From Candidatus Igneacidithiobacillus taiwanensis (lineage in GTDB: Bacteria; Pseudomonadota; Gammaproteobacteria; Acidithiobacillales; Acidithiobacillaceae), in assembly GCA_002341825.1 (NCBI GenBank), contig DDOU01000075.1, positions 9,318 through 15,280 on the forward strand: a stretch of DNA of 5,963 nucleotides. Reading direction: 5' to 3'. This document shows positions 1-5,963 of this stretch, one piece after another (the stretch's first letter is position 1; each line of letters opens with the position of its first letter). A program made the translations under genes and the position numbers. Under the pieces are notes generated by a model. The model was given only the letters and a program-made list of their open reading frames with translations, was not told the origin of the DNA and searched no databases.

Positions 1-807
1 GTGCGCCAGGAGGATGGCCGTATCGACTATGACGCCATGGCCGAGCAGGCCGAGCGCGAGCGCCCGAAAATGATCGTTGCCGGCGCCAGCGCCTACTCGC
101 GGATCATCGATTTTGCGCGGATTGGCGAAATCGCGCGCAGCATTGGCGCCTATTTGCTGGTCGATATGGCCCATATTGCTGGTCTCGTTGCCGCCGGTTT
201 GCACCCCAGTCCGGTGCCACATGCGGACTTTGTCACCACCACCACCCACAAGACTCTACGCGGACCTCGCGGCGGCCTCATCCTCTGCAAAGAGGAATAT
301 GCCAAAAAGGTCAATTCATTGATTTTTCCGGGAATTCAGGGTGGTCCGCTGATGCACGTCATCGCCGGTAAGGCAGTCGCCTTCCAGGAGGCCTTGCAGC
401 CGGATTTCCGCCAGTATCAGGCGCAAGTGATCCGTAATGCCCAAAAGTTGGCGGCGGTGCTGGCCGGCCGCGGGTATCAGGCGGTCTCCGGCGGTACCGA
501 CAATCACCTCTTTCTCCTCGACCTTGGCGAAAAGGTAACGGGTAAGGATGCCGAAGCTGCCCTCGGCGATGCCAACATCACCGTCAACAAGAACGCGGTA
601 CCCTTCGACGCGCGCCCGCCCGCAGTCACCAGTGGTATCCGGATTGGCACCCCGGCAGCCACCACTCGCGGTTTTGCCGAGGCAGAAATGGAAACCTTGG
701 GCACCGCCATTGCCGATGTGCTCGACGCGCCGGAGGATGCAGCGGTTCGTGAGCAGATCCGCGGGCGAATCATCGAATTGTGCCGGAAGTTTCCGGTGTA
801 TGGTTGA
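1..807 (+). CDS. glyA: Serine hydroxymethyltransferase, C-terminal part (5' end outside window)
   Basis: PLP enzyme that interconverts serine plus tetrahydrofolate with glycine plus 5,10-methylene-tetrahydrofolate in the cytoplasm, the main source of one-carbon units. Visible are 268 residues. The stretch [13 protein letters not shown] (about 54-66) carries the cofactor-contacting Asp and His, [14 protein letters not shown] (79-92) carries the Schiff-base lysine (K84 here), and SGIRIGTPA (211-219) carries the carboxylate-binding Arg. Compared with E. coli GlyA (417 residues, PLP lysine 229), roughly 145 N-terminal residues lie left of the window. The GTG at base 1 is therefore an internal Val codon, not a start; the reading [14 protein letters not shown] corresponds to the internal ATGHIDY region of the family. 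The C-terminus is intact and ends at TGA 805-807, only 2 bases before nrdR. No frameshift or missing key residue is seen in the visible part. Identification is very secure. Confidence 0.97.
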   Translation: MRQEDGRIDYDAMAEQAERERPKMIVAGASAYSRIIDFARIGEIARSIGAYLLVDMAHIAGLVAAGLHPSPVPHADFVTTTTHKTLRGPRGGLILCKEEYAKKVNSLIFPGIQGGPLMHVIAGKAVAFQEALQPDFRQYQAQVIRNAQKLAAVLAGRGYQAVSGGTDNHLFLLDLGEKVTGKDAEAALGDANITVNKNAVPFDARPPAVTSGIRIGTPAATTRGFAEAEMETLGTAIADVLDAPEDAAVREQIRGRIIELCRKFPVYG

Positions 808-809
808 CG

Positions 810-1286
810 GTGCACTGCCCATTTTGCGCGCACGACGATACCCGCGTCGTTGATTCCCGCATCGCCGACGACGGCGAGTCGGTCCGTCGACGGCGGGAGT
901 GCCCGCAGTGTGGTCAACGTTTCACCACCTTTGAGCGAGCGGACTTGGGCTTTCCGATGGTGGTCAAAGCGGATGGGCGTCGCGAAGCCTATCGGCAAGA
1001 AAAATTGCTCGCTGGCCTGCAGCGCGCCCTGAGCAAACGTCCCGTTCCCACCGCGCAGATTGATCAGGCGCTGCGCAAGATCGAAAAACAGATTCGCGCC
1101 CATCCCGAGCGCGAAATTCCGGCGCGGCGCATTGGCGATTTGGTAATGGCGGCGCTGCGCGAACTCGACCCCGTGGCCTATGTGCGCTTTGCTTCGGTAT
1201 ATCGACGCTTCGAGGATTTGCAGGCCTTCAGCAGTGAGATTCAGGCCCTGCTCGAGCCCAAATCTGGCAACAAAGATGGCCATTGA
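810..1286 (+). CDS. nrdR: Transcriptional repressor NrdR (zinc ribbon plus ATP-cone)
   Basis: NrdR binds ATP/dATP through its ATP-cone and represses ribonucleotide reductase operons by binding NrdR boxes. From GTG 810 the protein is 158 residues (E. coli: 149). It opens with HCPFC, and the zinc ribbon ligands are C3, C6, C31 and C34, in HCPFC and [12 protein letters not shown]. The basic run RRRR (26-29) precedes the second Cys pair as usual for the family, and the ATP-cone spans about 49-139 ([16 protein letters not shown] onward). I chose GTG 810 because family members start M-(H/R)-CPFC. In-frame alternatives are TTG 804, which would overlap the glyA stop as TTGA, and GTG 780. No clear Shine-Dalgarno precedes 810, so coupling to glyA translation is likely. 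The last 11 bases overlap ribD. The C-terminal tail after about residue 140 is slightly longer than in E. coli and looks non-conserved. No NrdR box was noticed in the window, so its targets lie elsewhere. Confidence 0.95.
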   Translation: MHCPFCAHDDTRVVDSRIADDGESVRRRRECPQCGQRFTTFERADLGFPMVVKADGRREAYRQEKLLAGLQRALSKRPVPTAQIDQALRKIEKQIRAHPEREIPARRIGDLVMAALRELDPVAYVRFASVYRRFEDLQAFSSEIQALLEPKSGNKDGH

Positions 1287-2388
1287 CGCTGCCGATGAAG
1301 AGTATATGCGTGCTGCCCTACGCTTGGCCGAGCGTGGCTTGCGCAGCACGCATCCCAATCCGCGAGTGGGAGCCTTGCTGGTTCGTGATGGCGAGATTGT
1401 CGGGCGCGGCGCCCACTTGCAGGCAGGTGGCCCCCATGCCGAGGTCTTTGCTTTACAAGAGGCGGGTGCTCGCGCCCGGGGGGCAACGCTCTACGTTACC
1501 CTCGAGCCTTGTGCCCACCATGGGCGCACTCCCCCCTGCAGCGACGCCGTCATCGCCGCTGGCGTGGCGCGGGTGGTGATGGCCATGGAAGACCCCAACC
1601 CGCTGGTAGCCGGCCGAGGGGCTGCCCGACTACGTGCGGCGGGGATTACTGTCGATTCGCCCTGTTGTGCGGCAGAGGCGAACTGGCTCAATCGCGGTTT
1701 TTTGCAGCGCATGCGCGGCGGGCGACCCTGGCTACGGGTCAAGCAAGCCGCCAGTCTCGACGGCAAGTTGGCTCTTGCCAGTGGCGAGAGCCAATGGCTG
1801 ACGGGCGAAGAAGCGCGTGCTGATGTGCAGGAGGAACGAGCGCAGGCGAGTGCCATCCTGGTCGGGGTCGGGACTATTCTTGCCGACGATGCTCGCCTCG
1901 CTCCTCGTCTTGGCGTCGACTTGCCCCGCTACCCGATCAAAATTATTCTCGATGGGCGGTTGCGTACGCCAAGCAATGCAGCGGTCTTGCGCAGTCCGGG
2001 CGAGACTTGGATCCTGCATCGCGATGACCTCGAGCCCGCTGCCGGGAGCGCCCTGCGCGCTGCCGGTGCCCGATTGTTCGGCTTGCCCGCCGCCGCCTCG
2101 GGCGTCGGCGTCGATTTTGGCGCATTGATGCAACTGTTGGCTGCCGCAGAAATCAACGAAGTCCTGGTGGAGGCGGGAAGTCGCCTGGCCAGTAGTCTGT
2201 GGGCTACCAACTTGGTAGATGAATACCTGTTGTATCTGGCTCCGCTGTTTTTGGGGCGCGAGGCAAGACCTGCGGCCGAGATCGGCCCCTACGCGGCGCT
2301 ACGGGACGTTCCCCGCTGGCGGTTACGAGAGGCGAAGACACTGGGAGACGATGTCAAATTGCGATATCTCTGTGGGGAGCTTCACTGA
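1276..2388 (+). CDS. ribD: Bifunctional pyrimidine deaminase/reductase RibD
   Basis: Catalyses two successive riboflavin steps: deamination of 2,5-diamino-6-ribosylamino-4(3H)-pyrimidinone 5'-phosphate, then NADPH-dependent reduction of the ribosyl chain. From ATG 1276 it has 370 residues (E. coli: 367). The N-terminal cytidine-deaminase-like domain (about 1-147) has HPNPRVG (26-32), the zinc ligand and catalytic pair in PHAEV (H54, E56), and [17 protein letters not shown] with zinc ligands C79 and C88. The reductase domain (about 150-368) has [11 protein letters not shown] (156-166), [10 protein letters not shown] (168-177), [12 protein letters not shown] (197-208) and the phosphate/NADPH-site region [10 protein letters not shown] (295-304). 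The frame is open upstream to 1180, but ATG 1276 gives the family N-terminus (short lead, DEEYM, then AALRLAERG), as in E. coli MQDEYYM. The start lies inside the end of nrdR with only a weak Shine-Dalgarno, implying coupled translation. The stop TGA shares its A with the ribE ATG. Both active sites look intact. Confidence 0.97.
   Translation: MAIDAADEEYMRAALRLAERGLRSTHPNPRVGALLVRDGEIVGRGAHLQAGGPHAEVFALQEAGARARGATLYVTLEPCAHHGRTPPCSDAVIAAGVARVVMAMEDPNPLVAGRGAARLRAAGITVDSPCCAAEANWLNRGFLQRMRGGRPWLRVKQAASLDGKLALASGESQWLTGEEARADVQEERAQASAILVGVGTILADDARLAPRLGVDLPRYPIKIILDGRLRTPSNAAVLRSPGETWILHRDDLEPAAGSALRAAGARLFGLPAAASGVGVDFGALMQLLAAAEINEVLVEAGSRLASSLWATNLVDEYLLYLAPLFLGREARPAAEIGPYAALRDVPRWRLREAKTLGDDVKLRYLCGELH
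2374..2379 (+). promoter_or_regulatory. Ribosome binding site of ribE
   Basis: GGGGAG lies 8 bases upstream of the ribE ATG and inside the end of ribD. It supports ATG 2388 as the start, so ribE can initiate de novo as well as by the TGATG stop/start coupling. Confidence 0.7.
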
Positions 2389-3041
2389 TGTTTACCGGGA
2401 TCATTCAAGCGGTAGGTACTTTGCAGCAGCGCCAGCGCATGGGTGGCGATCAACGCTTCTGGATCGACGCCGGTGCACTCGATCTGAGCGACGTACAACT
2501 GGGCGACAGTATCGCGGTCTCCGGGGTTTGTCTTACGGTGGTGGCTCTGCAGAACAAGCGCTTTGCCGTCGATGTCTCTCTCGAAACCGTCGAGCGCAGT
2601 ATTCTCGGTGACCTCTCGACTGGGGCGCCGGTCAATCTGGAAAAGGCGTTACGCCTCTCCGATCGCCTCGGCGGGCACCTCGTGGCCGGACATGTAGACG
2701 GCGTTGGCACCCTCCTCAGTGCGCAGAGCGCTGGTCGCTCGCAGGTTTACCGGGTGCGGGCGCCAAGCGAGCTGCTGCGGTACATCGCTAGCAAAGGCAG
2801 TATCACAGTGGATGGTATCAGTCTCACCGTCAATGCCGTCTACGACGACGGCTTTGCCCTCAATCTCATCCCCCACAGTCTCGCCCAAACCACGGCAAGA
2901 CACTGGAAACCAGGACAACGCCTCAACCTCGAGGTCGATCTTCTCGCTCGCTACCTCGAACGCCTCATGGCCGATGGCACGGAAAGCGCGCTAGAATCCC
3001 GACTCAGCGCCGCGTCCTTGGCGGCCAAAGGATACTCTTGA
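2388..3041 (+). CDS. ribE: Riboflavin synthase alpha subunit
   Basis: Dismutates two 6,7-dimethyl-8-ribityllumazine molecules into riboflavin and the pyrimidinedione that RibH reuses; family members are cytoplasmic homotrimers. The 217 residues (E. coli: 213) show the expected internal duplication into two lumazine-binding barrels. The first has the invariant N-terminus MFTGII, then [13 protein letters not shown] (39-51) and [10 protein letters not shown] (62-71). The second starts near [14 protein letters not shown] (94-107), with the matching [13 protein letters not shown] (136-148) and [14 protein letters not shown] (156-169). The C-terminal helix [14 protein letters not shown] (180-193) is the usual trimer contact. 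A tail of about 24 residues after it is variable. The start is fixed by MFTGII and a good Shine-Dalgarno. It shares one base with ribD upstream and one with ribB downstream (TGATG at both junctions). It is also called ribC in older E. coli usage. Confidence 0.97.
   Translation: MFTGIIQAVGTLQQRQRMGGDQRFWIDAGALDLSDVQLGDSIAVSGVCLTVVALQNKRFAVDVSLETVERSILGDLSTGAPVNLEKALRLSDRLGGHLVAGHVDGVGTLLSAQSAGRSQVYRVRAPSELLRYIASKGSITVDGISLTVNAVYDDGFALNLIPHSLAQTTARHWKPGQRLNLEVDLLARYLERLMADGTESALESRLSAASLAAKGYS
3027..3032 (+). promoter_or_regulatory. Ribosome binding site of ribB(X)
   Basis: AAAGGA sits 8 bases before ATG 3041, inside the ribE 3' end. Its spacing favours ATG 3041 over the adjacent in-frame TTG 3038 as the true start. 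Confidence 0.65.
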
Positions 3042-4171
3042 TGACCGAAGCCCGTATCAGCCCCACGGAAGAAATTCTCGCGGAGATCCGCGCCGGCAGG
3101 ATGGTGATCCTCATGGATGACGAGGATCGCGAAAATGAAGGCGATCTGATCCTCGCCGCCGAGCATGCTACCCCCGAGGCCATCAACTTCATGATACGCG
3201 AGGCCCGTGGCCTGGTCTGCCTGCCGCTGACCCAGGAGCGTTGCCAGCAACTGCAATTGCCGCAGATGGTACGGCACAACACGGCGCAGTTAGGAACGGC
3301 ATTCACCGTTTCCATCGAAGCGGCGCGCGGGGTGAGCACGGGCATTTCTGCTGCCGACCGGGCCACGACCATCCAAGCCGCCATTGCCGACGATGCTGGC
3401 CCTCAGGATATCGTCATGCCAGGACACGTCTTTCCCCTCGCCGCCCAGTCGGGCGGTGTGCTGGTGCGCGCTGGGCACACCGAGGCCGCTGTCGACTTGG
3501 CGCGCCTTGCCGGTTGCAAGCCCGCCGGAGTGATTTGTGAAATCCTCAATGAAAATGGCGAGATGGCGCGTCTGCCCGATTTGCTCCCCTACGCTGCCCG
3601 CCATGGCCTCAAACTTGGCACCATTGCCGACTTGATTCGCTATCGCCTCGAACGAGAGCGCATCGTCCAGCGCGAGGCGAGCGGACCCTGGCCTAGTCCT
3701 TGGGGCGAATTTACCTTGCATCTCTATCGAGACTGGGTTTCCGGGGATACCCATTTTGCCCTCGTGAAAGGGCAGCCGGAGCAAGATCCTGCTCCCACCC
3801 TCGTCCGCGTGCAGGTGGGCAAGATCCTCACCGATCTCTTTCTTGGCGATCAAGGCCCCGTTGCTCACGCCCTGGCTCGCCTGGCGCAGGCGGAGTCTGG
3901 GGTGCTGGTTTACCTGCAGCATAGCGAAAATGTCGAAATCCTGCGTGAACAAATCGCGGCTCTACCGACGCGCCCGCAAGGACCCGGGCAGAACGGCGAC
4001 AGTCATCGGGTGTTGCGTACCTTCGGTATCGGTGCCCAGATCCTGACCGATCTTGGGGTGCATCGGGCCTTGGTACTAAGCGACAGTCAGTTTCAGTATC
4101 GCGGAATCGCCGGTTTCGGCCTCGAAATCGTCGGTCAACTTCCATTTCTCGACACAGGAAAACAGGCATGA
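3041..4171 (+). CDS. ribB: 3,4-dihydroxy-2-butanone-4-phosphate synthase fused to a degenerate GTP cyclohydrolase II-like domain (RibBX type; usually auto-annotated RibBA)
   Basis: RibB converts ribulose 5-phosphate to 3,4-dihydroxy-2-butanone 4-phosphate and formate, giving the four-carbon unit used by RibH. The protein has 376 residues. The synthase domain (about 1-206) is intact: [10 protein letters not shown] (26-35, metal and substrate acidic loop), [10 protein letters not shown] (85-94), [11 protein letters not shown] (100-110), PGHVFPL (127-133) and RAGHTEA (143-149). The second domain (about 218-370) aligns in outline with GTP cyclohydrolase II: it opens SPWGEF and keeps [10 protein letters not shown] (331-340). 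Its catalytic parts are gone. The zinc motif region (HSECLTGD...RCDCG in RibA) reads [16 protein letters not shown], the HRQEGRGIGL segment reads [10 protein letters not shown], and the TNNP GTP-recognition motif reads LSDSQ. There is no Cys after residue 166. This matches the RibBX variant described in Proteobacteria, so GTP cyclohydrolase II activity is not expected. The start is ATG 3041, overlapping the ribE stop by one base; the end overlaps ribH by four (ATGA). Confidence 0.93.
   Translation: MTEARISPTEEILAEIRAGRMVILMDDEDRENEGDLILAAEHATPEAINFMIREARGLVCLPLTQERCQQLQLPQMVRHNTAQLGTAFTVSIEAARGVSTGISAADRATTIQAAIADDAGPQDIVMPGHVFPLAAQSGGVLVRAGHTEAAVDLARLAGCKPAGVICEILNENGEMARLPDLLPYAARHGLKLGTIADLIRYRLERERIVQREASGPWPSPWGEFTLHLYRDWVSGDTHFALVKGQPEQDPAPTLVRVQVGKILTDLFLGDQGPVAHALARLAQAESGVLVYLQHSENVEILREQIAALPTRPQGPGQNGDSHRVLRTFGIGAQILTDLGVHRALVLSDSQFQYRGIAGFGLEIVGQLPFLDTGKQA
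4156..4159 (+). promoter_or_regulatory. Ribosome binding site of ribH
   Basis: AGGA within ACAGGAA, 8 bases before ATG 4168 and inside the ribB 3' end. It supports the start that overlaps the ribB stop as ATGA. Confidence 0.6.
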
Positions 4172-4635
4172 TCGAGCGCATCGAAGGAAATCTGCAGGTT
4201 ACAGCGGGGGAGCGCTATGCGCTGCTGGTTTCTCGTTTCAATAGTTTCATCAGTCAGCAGCTGGAACAGGGTGCCATCGACGCACTGCGGCGGCACGGCG
4301 CCAGTGAGGAGCAACTGCAGGTCGTTTATGCACCAGGTGCTTACGAAATTCCCTTGGTGGCGCAACGGCTGGCCCGTTCCGGAAAATTCGCCGCCGTCAT
4401 CTGCTTGGGCGCGGTGATCCGTGGTGGAACCCCACATTTTGACTATGTTGCCGGTGAAGTTGCCAAGGGGATCGCACAGGTAGGTCTCGATACCGGCGTA
4501 CCGATAATCTTCGGTATCCTCACTACCGACAGTATCGAACAGGCAATTGAACGTGCCGGAACCAAGGCCGGCAACAAGGGCTTCGATGCTGCGGTAACGG
4601 CGATGGAAATGGTGCAGTTGCTGAAACGCCTGTGA
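4168..4635 (+). CDS. ribH: 6,7-dimethyl-8-ribityllumazine synthase
   Basis: Condenses the RibD pathway product (5-amino-6-ribitylamino-uracil) with the butanone phosphate made by RibB, giving the lumazine that RibE uses; family members assemble as pentamers or 60-mer capsids. The 155 residues match the E. coli length (156). Visible motifs are VSRFNSFI (21-28, substrate aromatic contact), PGAYEIP (56-62), [14 protein letters not shown] (81-94, with the catalytic His at 90), GILTTDS (116-122) and [11 protein letters not shown] (128-138, phosphate-binding Arg and Lys region). The start is fixed by the ATGA overlap with ribB and an AGGA at proper spacing. The stop overlaps the nusB GTG as GTGA. 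No missing residue or irregularity is seen. It sits directly after ribB, its substrate supplier. Confidence 0.97.
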   Translation: MIERIEGNLQVTAGERYALLVSRFNSFISQQLEQGAIDALRRHGASEEQLQVVYAPGAYEIPLVAQRLARSGKFAAVICLGAVIRGGTPHFDYVAGEVAKGIAQVGLDTGVPIIFGILTTDSIEQAIERAGTKAGNKGFDAAVTAMEMVQLLKRL

Positions 4636-5105
4636 CTACGCTGCGCACCCCTAGCCGACGGCGTCTCGCCCGCGTCGCTTTGGTCCAGGCTCTCTATCAA
4701 CTGCAGATCAACCCAACGCCTTGCGGGGAGCTGATGGAGCAATTCCATGCCGACCCCGAGCGTCTAGAAGGGGCGGATATGGCATTCTTCGATCGCTTGT
4801 GGCCTACCCTCTGTGCTCAAATCGAGTCTCTCGACCCAAGCATTGCCGCCGCCCTCAACGATCGTCGTTGGCGAGAGGAAGTCAACGAGGTCGAGCGCGC
4901 CATTCTTCGCCTCGCGGCCTTCGAGTTACGTTACGAGTTGCAGACGCCAATGCGGGTAATCCTCAATGAGGCCATTGAACTCGACAAGGCTTTTGGTGCG
5001 GAACAGGGGCATCGCTTCATCAACGGTGTGCTCGATCAGCTGGCAAGGCGCTGGCGAAGGGCGGAGATCGTCGGAGTAGAGGAAGATGCGGCCAAAAAGC
5101 TCTAG
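4632..5105 (+). CDS. nusB: Transcription antitermination factor NusB
   Basis: NusB pairs with NusE (ribosomal protein S10) on boxA RNA and promotes antitermination on rRNA operons. The all-helical protein has 157 residues, longer than E. coli NusB (139). The N-terminal [17 protein letters not shown] (9-25) is the Arg-rich boxA-binding helix start and the typical A-x-Q-ALYQ motif. The C-terminal half shows [34 protein letters not shown] and [12 protein letters not shown], the family signature. The extra length is a short N-terminal lead plus a C-terminal tail (about 143-157, charged, ending AAKKL). The start is GTG 4632, overlapping the ribH stop by four bases, with no strong Shine-Dalgarno, so translation is probably coupled to ribH. 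The ribH-nusB pairing is widespread in bacteria. thiL, often next, is absent here. Confidence 0.96.
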   Translation: MTTLRTPSRRRLARVALVQALYQLQINPTPCGELMEQFHADPERLEGADMAFFDRLWPTLCAQIESLDPSIAAALNDRRWREEVNEVERAILRLAAFELRYELQTPMRVILNEAIELDKAFGAEQGHRFINGVLDQLARRWRRAEIVGVEEDAAKKL

Positions 5106-5155
5106 TCAAGCATGAGCCTTTTGTCGTAACCTTCTGAGTGCTGGGGTTTTCTTTT

Positions 5156-5159
5156 GGGG
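5156..5159 (+). promoter_or_regulatory. Probable ribosome binding site of the Sel1-repeat gene
   Basis: GGGG lies 5 bases upstream of ATG 5165. It helps choose this ATG, which begins a clean signal peptide, over the in-frame GTG 5138 upstream. Confidence 0.5.
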
Positions 5160-5164
5160 TTTCC

Positions 5165-5707
5165 ATGAAAAAATTGCATCTTGTCTATGTCGTTTCCGCT
5201 CTCCTGCTAGGTACTTCCGTTTCGGCGTTGGCGGTGGCTGATCGTTCGGTCCTCGAGGATTCCGCTACCACTTCGCCGGAAGCACTCACCGCCGCGAAAC
5301 TCGAGAACAGCATTGGTACCCGCTGCGCTACGGGTGAGGGCGTTCCGCAAAACTATGCGCTTGCCGCCGAGTGGTTCGAAAAAGCAGCGCGCCACGGCTA
5401 TGGTAAGGCCGAGTATAACCTTGGCACCCAATATTATTTTGGTCAGGGAGTCAAGCAAGACTACGCGAAAGCCGCTTATTGGTGGGAACAGGCCGCTGCG
5501 CAGGGAATCGCCTCGGCACAGTACAATCTTGGCAACCTTTACTACCAGGGTATTGGTGTGCCGCAGGATTTTGAAAAGGCTGCGCACTGGTGGCAAATGG
5601 CCTCCGAGGGGGGTATCGTGCAGGCCAAGGCGAATTTGGAAGTACTAAAGAAATGGCAGGAGCAGCATCTCAAGACCGTGGCCGAGAAGACCACGGTCAC
5701 TCCGTAA
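5165..5707 (+). CDS. Secreted Sel1-repeat (TPR-like) protein of unknown function
   Basis: A 180-residue protein. MKK followed by a hydrophobic core (about 5-22) and small residues at SALA/VADR makes a signal peptide with likely cleavage near residues 23-25, so it is predicted periplasmic or exported. Three Sel1 units of 36 residues follow: 44-79 (first helix divergent, AKLENSIGTRCATGEGV), 80-115 (GKAEYNLGTQYYFGQGV..., A-x-WW) and 116-151 (ASAQYNLGNLYYQGIGV...). A further half helix (152-163) and a polar tail complete it. Sel1 repeats form alpha-solenoids that bind other proteins; the partner cannot be read from sequence. ATG 5165 was preferred over GTG 5138 because it starts the signal peptide and follows GGGG. 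It lies 59 bases after nusB with no recognisable promoter, so read-through from the rib-nusB block is possible. Its 3' end converges on lapA. The single Cys (54) precludes an internal disulfide. Confidence 0.85.
   Translation: MKKLHLVYVVSALLLGTSVSALAVADRSVLEDSATTSPEALTAAKLENSIGTRCATGEGVPQNYALAAEWFEKAARHGYGKAEYNLGTQYYFGQGVKQDYAKAAYWWEQAAAQGIASAQYNLGNLYYQGIGVPQDFEKAAHWWQMASEGGIVQAKANLEVLKKWQEQHLKTVAEKTTVTP
5294..5617 (+). repeat. Three tandem 108-base Sel1 repeat units
   Basis: Coding repeat inside the secreted protein: units at 5294-5401, 5402-5509 and 5510-5617, 36 residues each, in phase. Units 2 and 3 share the pattern A-x-YNLG-x-x-YY-x-G-x-GV-x-QD-x-x-KAA-x-WW. Unit 1 keeps G-x-GV-x-Q and AA-x-W but has a weaker first helix. 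The conservation is visible at protein level; DNA copies have diverged, so this is an old duplication. Confidence 0.8.
5674..5698. repeat. Perfect 8-bp inverted repeat at the Sel1 gene 3' end (possible bidirectional transcript-end hairpin)
   Basis: GACCGTGG (5674-5681) and CCACGGTC (5691-5698) are exact reverse complements separated by 9 bases, a GC-rich stem within the last codons of the Sel1 gene and about 16 bases before the lapA stop on the other strand. No T-run follows on either strand, so it is not a classical Rho-independent terminator. A role in 3'-end formation or mRNA stability is inferred only from its place between convergent genes. Confidence 0.5.
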
Positions 5708-5714
5708 GGTGCGA

Positions 5715-5963
5715 CTAAGCTGAGGTACCGCTGCCGGCAGACTCCTCTGCCTGTGGCGCCTGCCGGGCAATTTCCTCTTCCAGGGCCTTGCGTCGGCCGA
5801 TTTCATTGGCGAGCTTCGTTTCCAGCTCGCCAATTTGTTTGCCATGCTTGCGAATACGCCAACGATTGCGCAGGTGGGTAGGCAGATACAGGATCGCGCT
5901 GGCAAAGGCGCCAGCAACAAAGGCGATCAGCACGATTATCCCAGCAGACTGCTGAAACTCCCA
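5715..5963 (-). CDS. lapA: LapA-domain (DUF1049) inner-membrane protein, C-terminal part (5' end outside window)
   Basis: The frame is open to the right edge and gives 82 residues, starting WEFQQSAG at the edge and ending at TAG 5717-5715. Residues about 8-28 form one transmembrane segment (GIIVLIAFVAGAFASAILYLP). A basic stretch (HLRNRWRIRKHGK) follows, then a charged heptad-like helix (about 40-68, IGELETKLANEIGRRKALEEEI) likely to be a coiled coil, and an Ala/Ser/Glu-rich tail. This is the pattern of the second half of LapA/YciS proteins (E. coli: 102 residues, two membrane helices, then a cytoplasmic helix), which work with LapB in controlling lipopolysaccharide synthesis. The first helix and true start lie beyond the window; GTG at 5933 is an internal codon within the membrane helix. 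Family assignment rests on architecture and short resemblance (EF...GAF...YLP), so it is probable, not certain. The gene downstream of it in its own direction is the opposing Sel1 gene, not lapB. Confidence 0.72.
   Translation of the reverse strand, partial: WEFQQSAGIIVLIAFVAGAFASAILYLPTHLRNRWRIRKHGKQIGELETKLANEIGRRKALEEEIARQAPQAEESAGSGTSA
5736..5751. repeat. 6-bp inverted repeat with tetraloop in the lapA 3' end
   Basis: GGCAGA (5736-5741) and TCTGCC (5746-5751) flank a 4-base loop. A competing arm pair exists: CCGGCAG (5734-5740) with CTGCCGG (5760-5766). It would form in the 3' tail of a plus-strand transcript reading past the Sel1 gene. No T-run follows. It lies in coding sequence (the GSGTSA-ESA tail region of LapA), so chance is possible. 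Confidence 0.3.

Noticed and set aside
1..3. GTG at base 1 as the start of a short glyA
   Set aside because: The first residues already lie in the middle of the conserved SHMT fold and the frame is open at the edge, so this is an internal Val codon of a gene cut by the window.
1180..1275. Longer RibD start at GTG 1180
   Set aside because: It would add 32 residues encoded out of frame within nrdR, with no match to the family N-terminus.
1180..1300. FMN riboswitch or leader ahead of ribD
   Set aside because: The region is nrdR coding sequence overlapping the ribD start; no conserved RFN-type helices or spacer exist, and no other non-coding stretch in the window exceeds 59 bases.
504..1358. 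Long minus-strand open frame (284 codons) across glyA, nrdR and ribD
   Set aside because: It is antisense to three confidently identified genes, its translation resembles no family I know, and it is low-complexity Arg/Ala-rich as expected for a GC-rich shadow frame.
3290..3952. Minus-strand open frame of 220 codons inside ribB
   Set aside because: It mirrors the conserved RibB coding strand, has no recognisable domain or ribosome binding site, and is best explained by GC-rich codon use.
5094..5122. Possible Rho-independent terminator at the nusB end (AAAAAGCTC, 11-base loop, GAGCCTTTT)
   Set aside because: The core stem is only 4 bp (GCTC/GAGC), with a bulged C before the A/T pairing and a short T-run; too weak to call without transcript data.
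5106..5164. Promoter for the Sel1 gene
   Set aside because: TTGTCG at 5121-5126 resembles a -35 box, but the region 17 bases downstream is GGGTTT-like with no -10 box.
1..5963. Mobile elements, CRISPR arrays, tRNA or rRNA genes, NrdR boxes
   Set aside because: Read on both strands; no transposase, integrase, regularly spaced repeats, tRNA-like cloverleaf or NrdR-box pair was recognised.

Overview
This window is an ordinary but very compact stretch of proteobacterial chromosome. The codons are GC-rich, and the cluster nrdR-ribD-ribE-ribB(X)-ribH-nusB directly follows glyA, an arrangement typical of Proteobacteria. The fusion of RibB to a decayed RibA-like domain and a LapA-type membrane protein at the right edge fit the same origin. 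An Acidithiobacillus-like or other gamma/beta-type lineage is my guess from overall impression; nothing in the window proves it.

Layout: bases 1-807 hold the C-terminal two thirds of glyA (serine hydroxymethyltransferase). Two bases later nrdR (810-1286) begins, encoding the ATP-cone repressor of ribonucleotide reductase genes. It overlaps ribD (1276-2388), and the junctions ribD/ribE, ribE/ribB, ribB/ribH and ribH/nusB are all 1- or 4-base stop/start overlaps, so 1-5105 reads as one co-directional, translationally coupled block. After a 59-base gap comes a secreted Sel1-repeat protein (5165-5707). It converges, with 7 bases between stop codons, on a minus-strand LapA-domain membrane protein (5715 to beyond the right edge).

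How the genes work together: RibD (deaminase/reductase), RibB (butanone phosphate from ribulose 5-phosphate), RibH (lumazine synthase) and RibE (riboflavin synthase) supply all of riboflavin synthesis except GTP cyclohydrolase II (RibA) and the dephosphorylation step. The RibA-like half of the RibB protein has lost every zinc-ligand cysteine and the GTP-recognition motifs, so a separate ribA is expected elsewhere in the genome. GlyA makes one-carbon units for purine and thymidylate synthesis, NrdR tunes dNTP supply, and NusB acts in rRNA antitermination, so the block groups nucleotide, cofactor and growth functions.

I found no mobile element, tRNA, rRNA, CRISPR array or riboswitch, and no convincing new biological system. 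The points most worth a second look are the degenerate GTP cyclohydrolase II half of RibB(X), the inverted repeats at the convergent gene ends, and the Sel1 gene lying where thiL often follows nusB.
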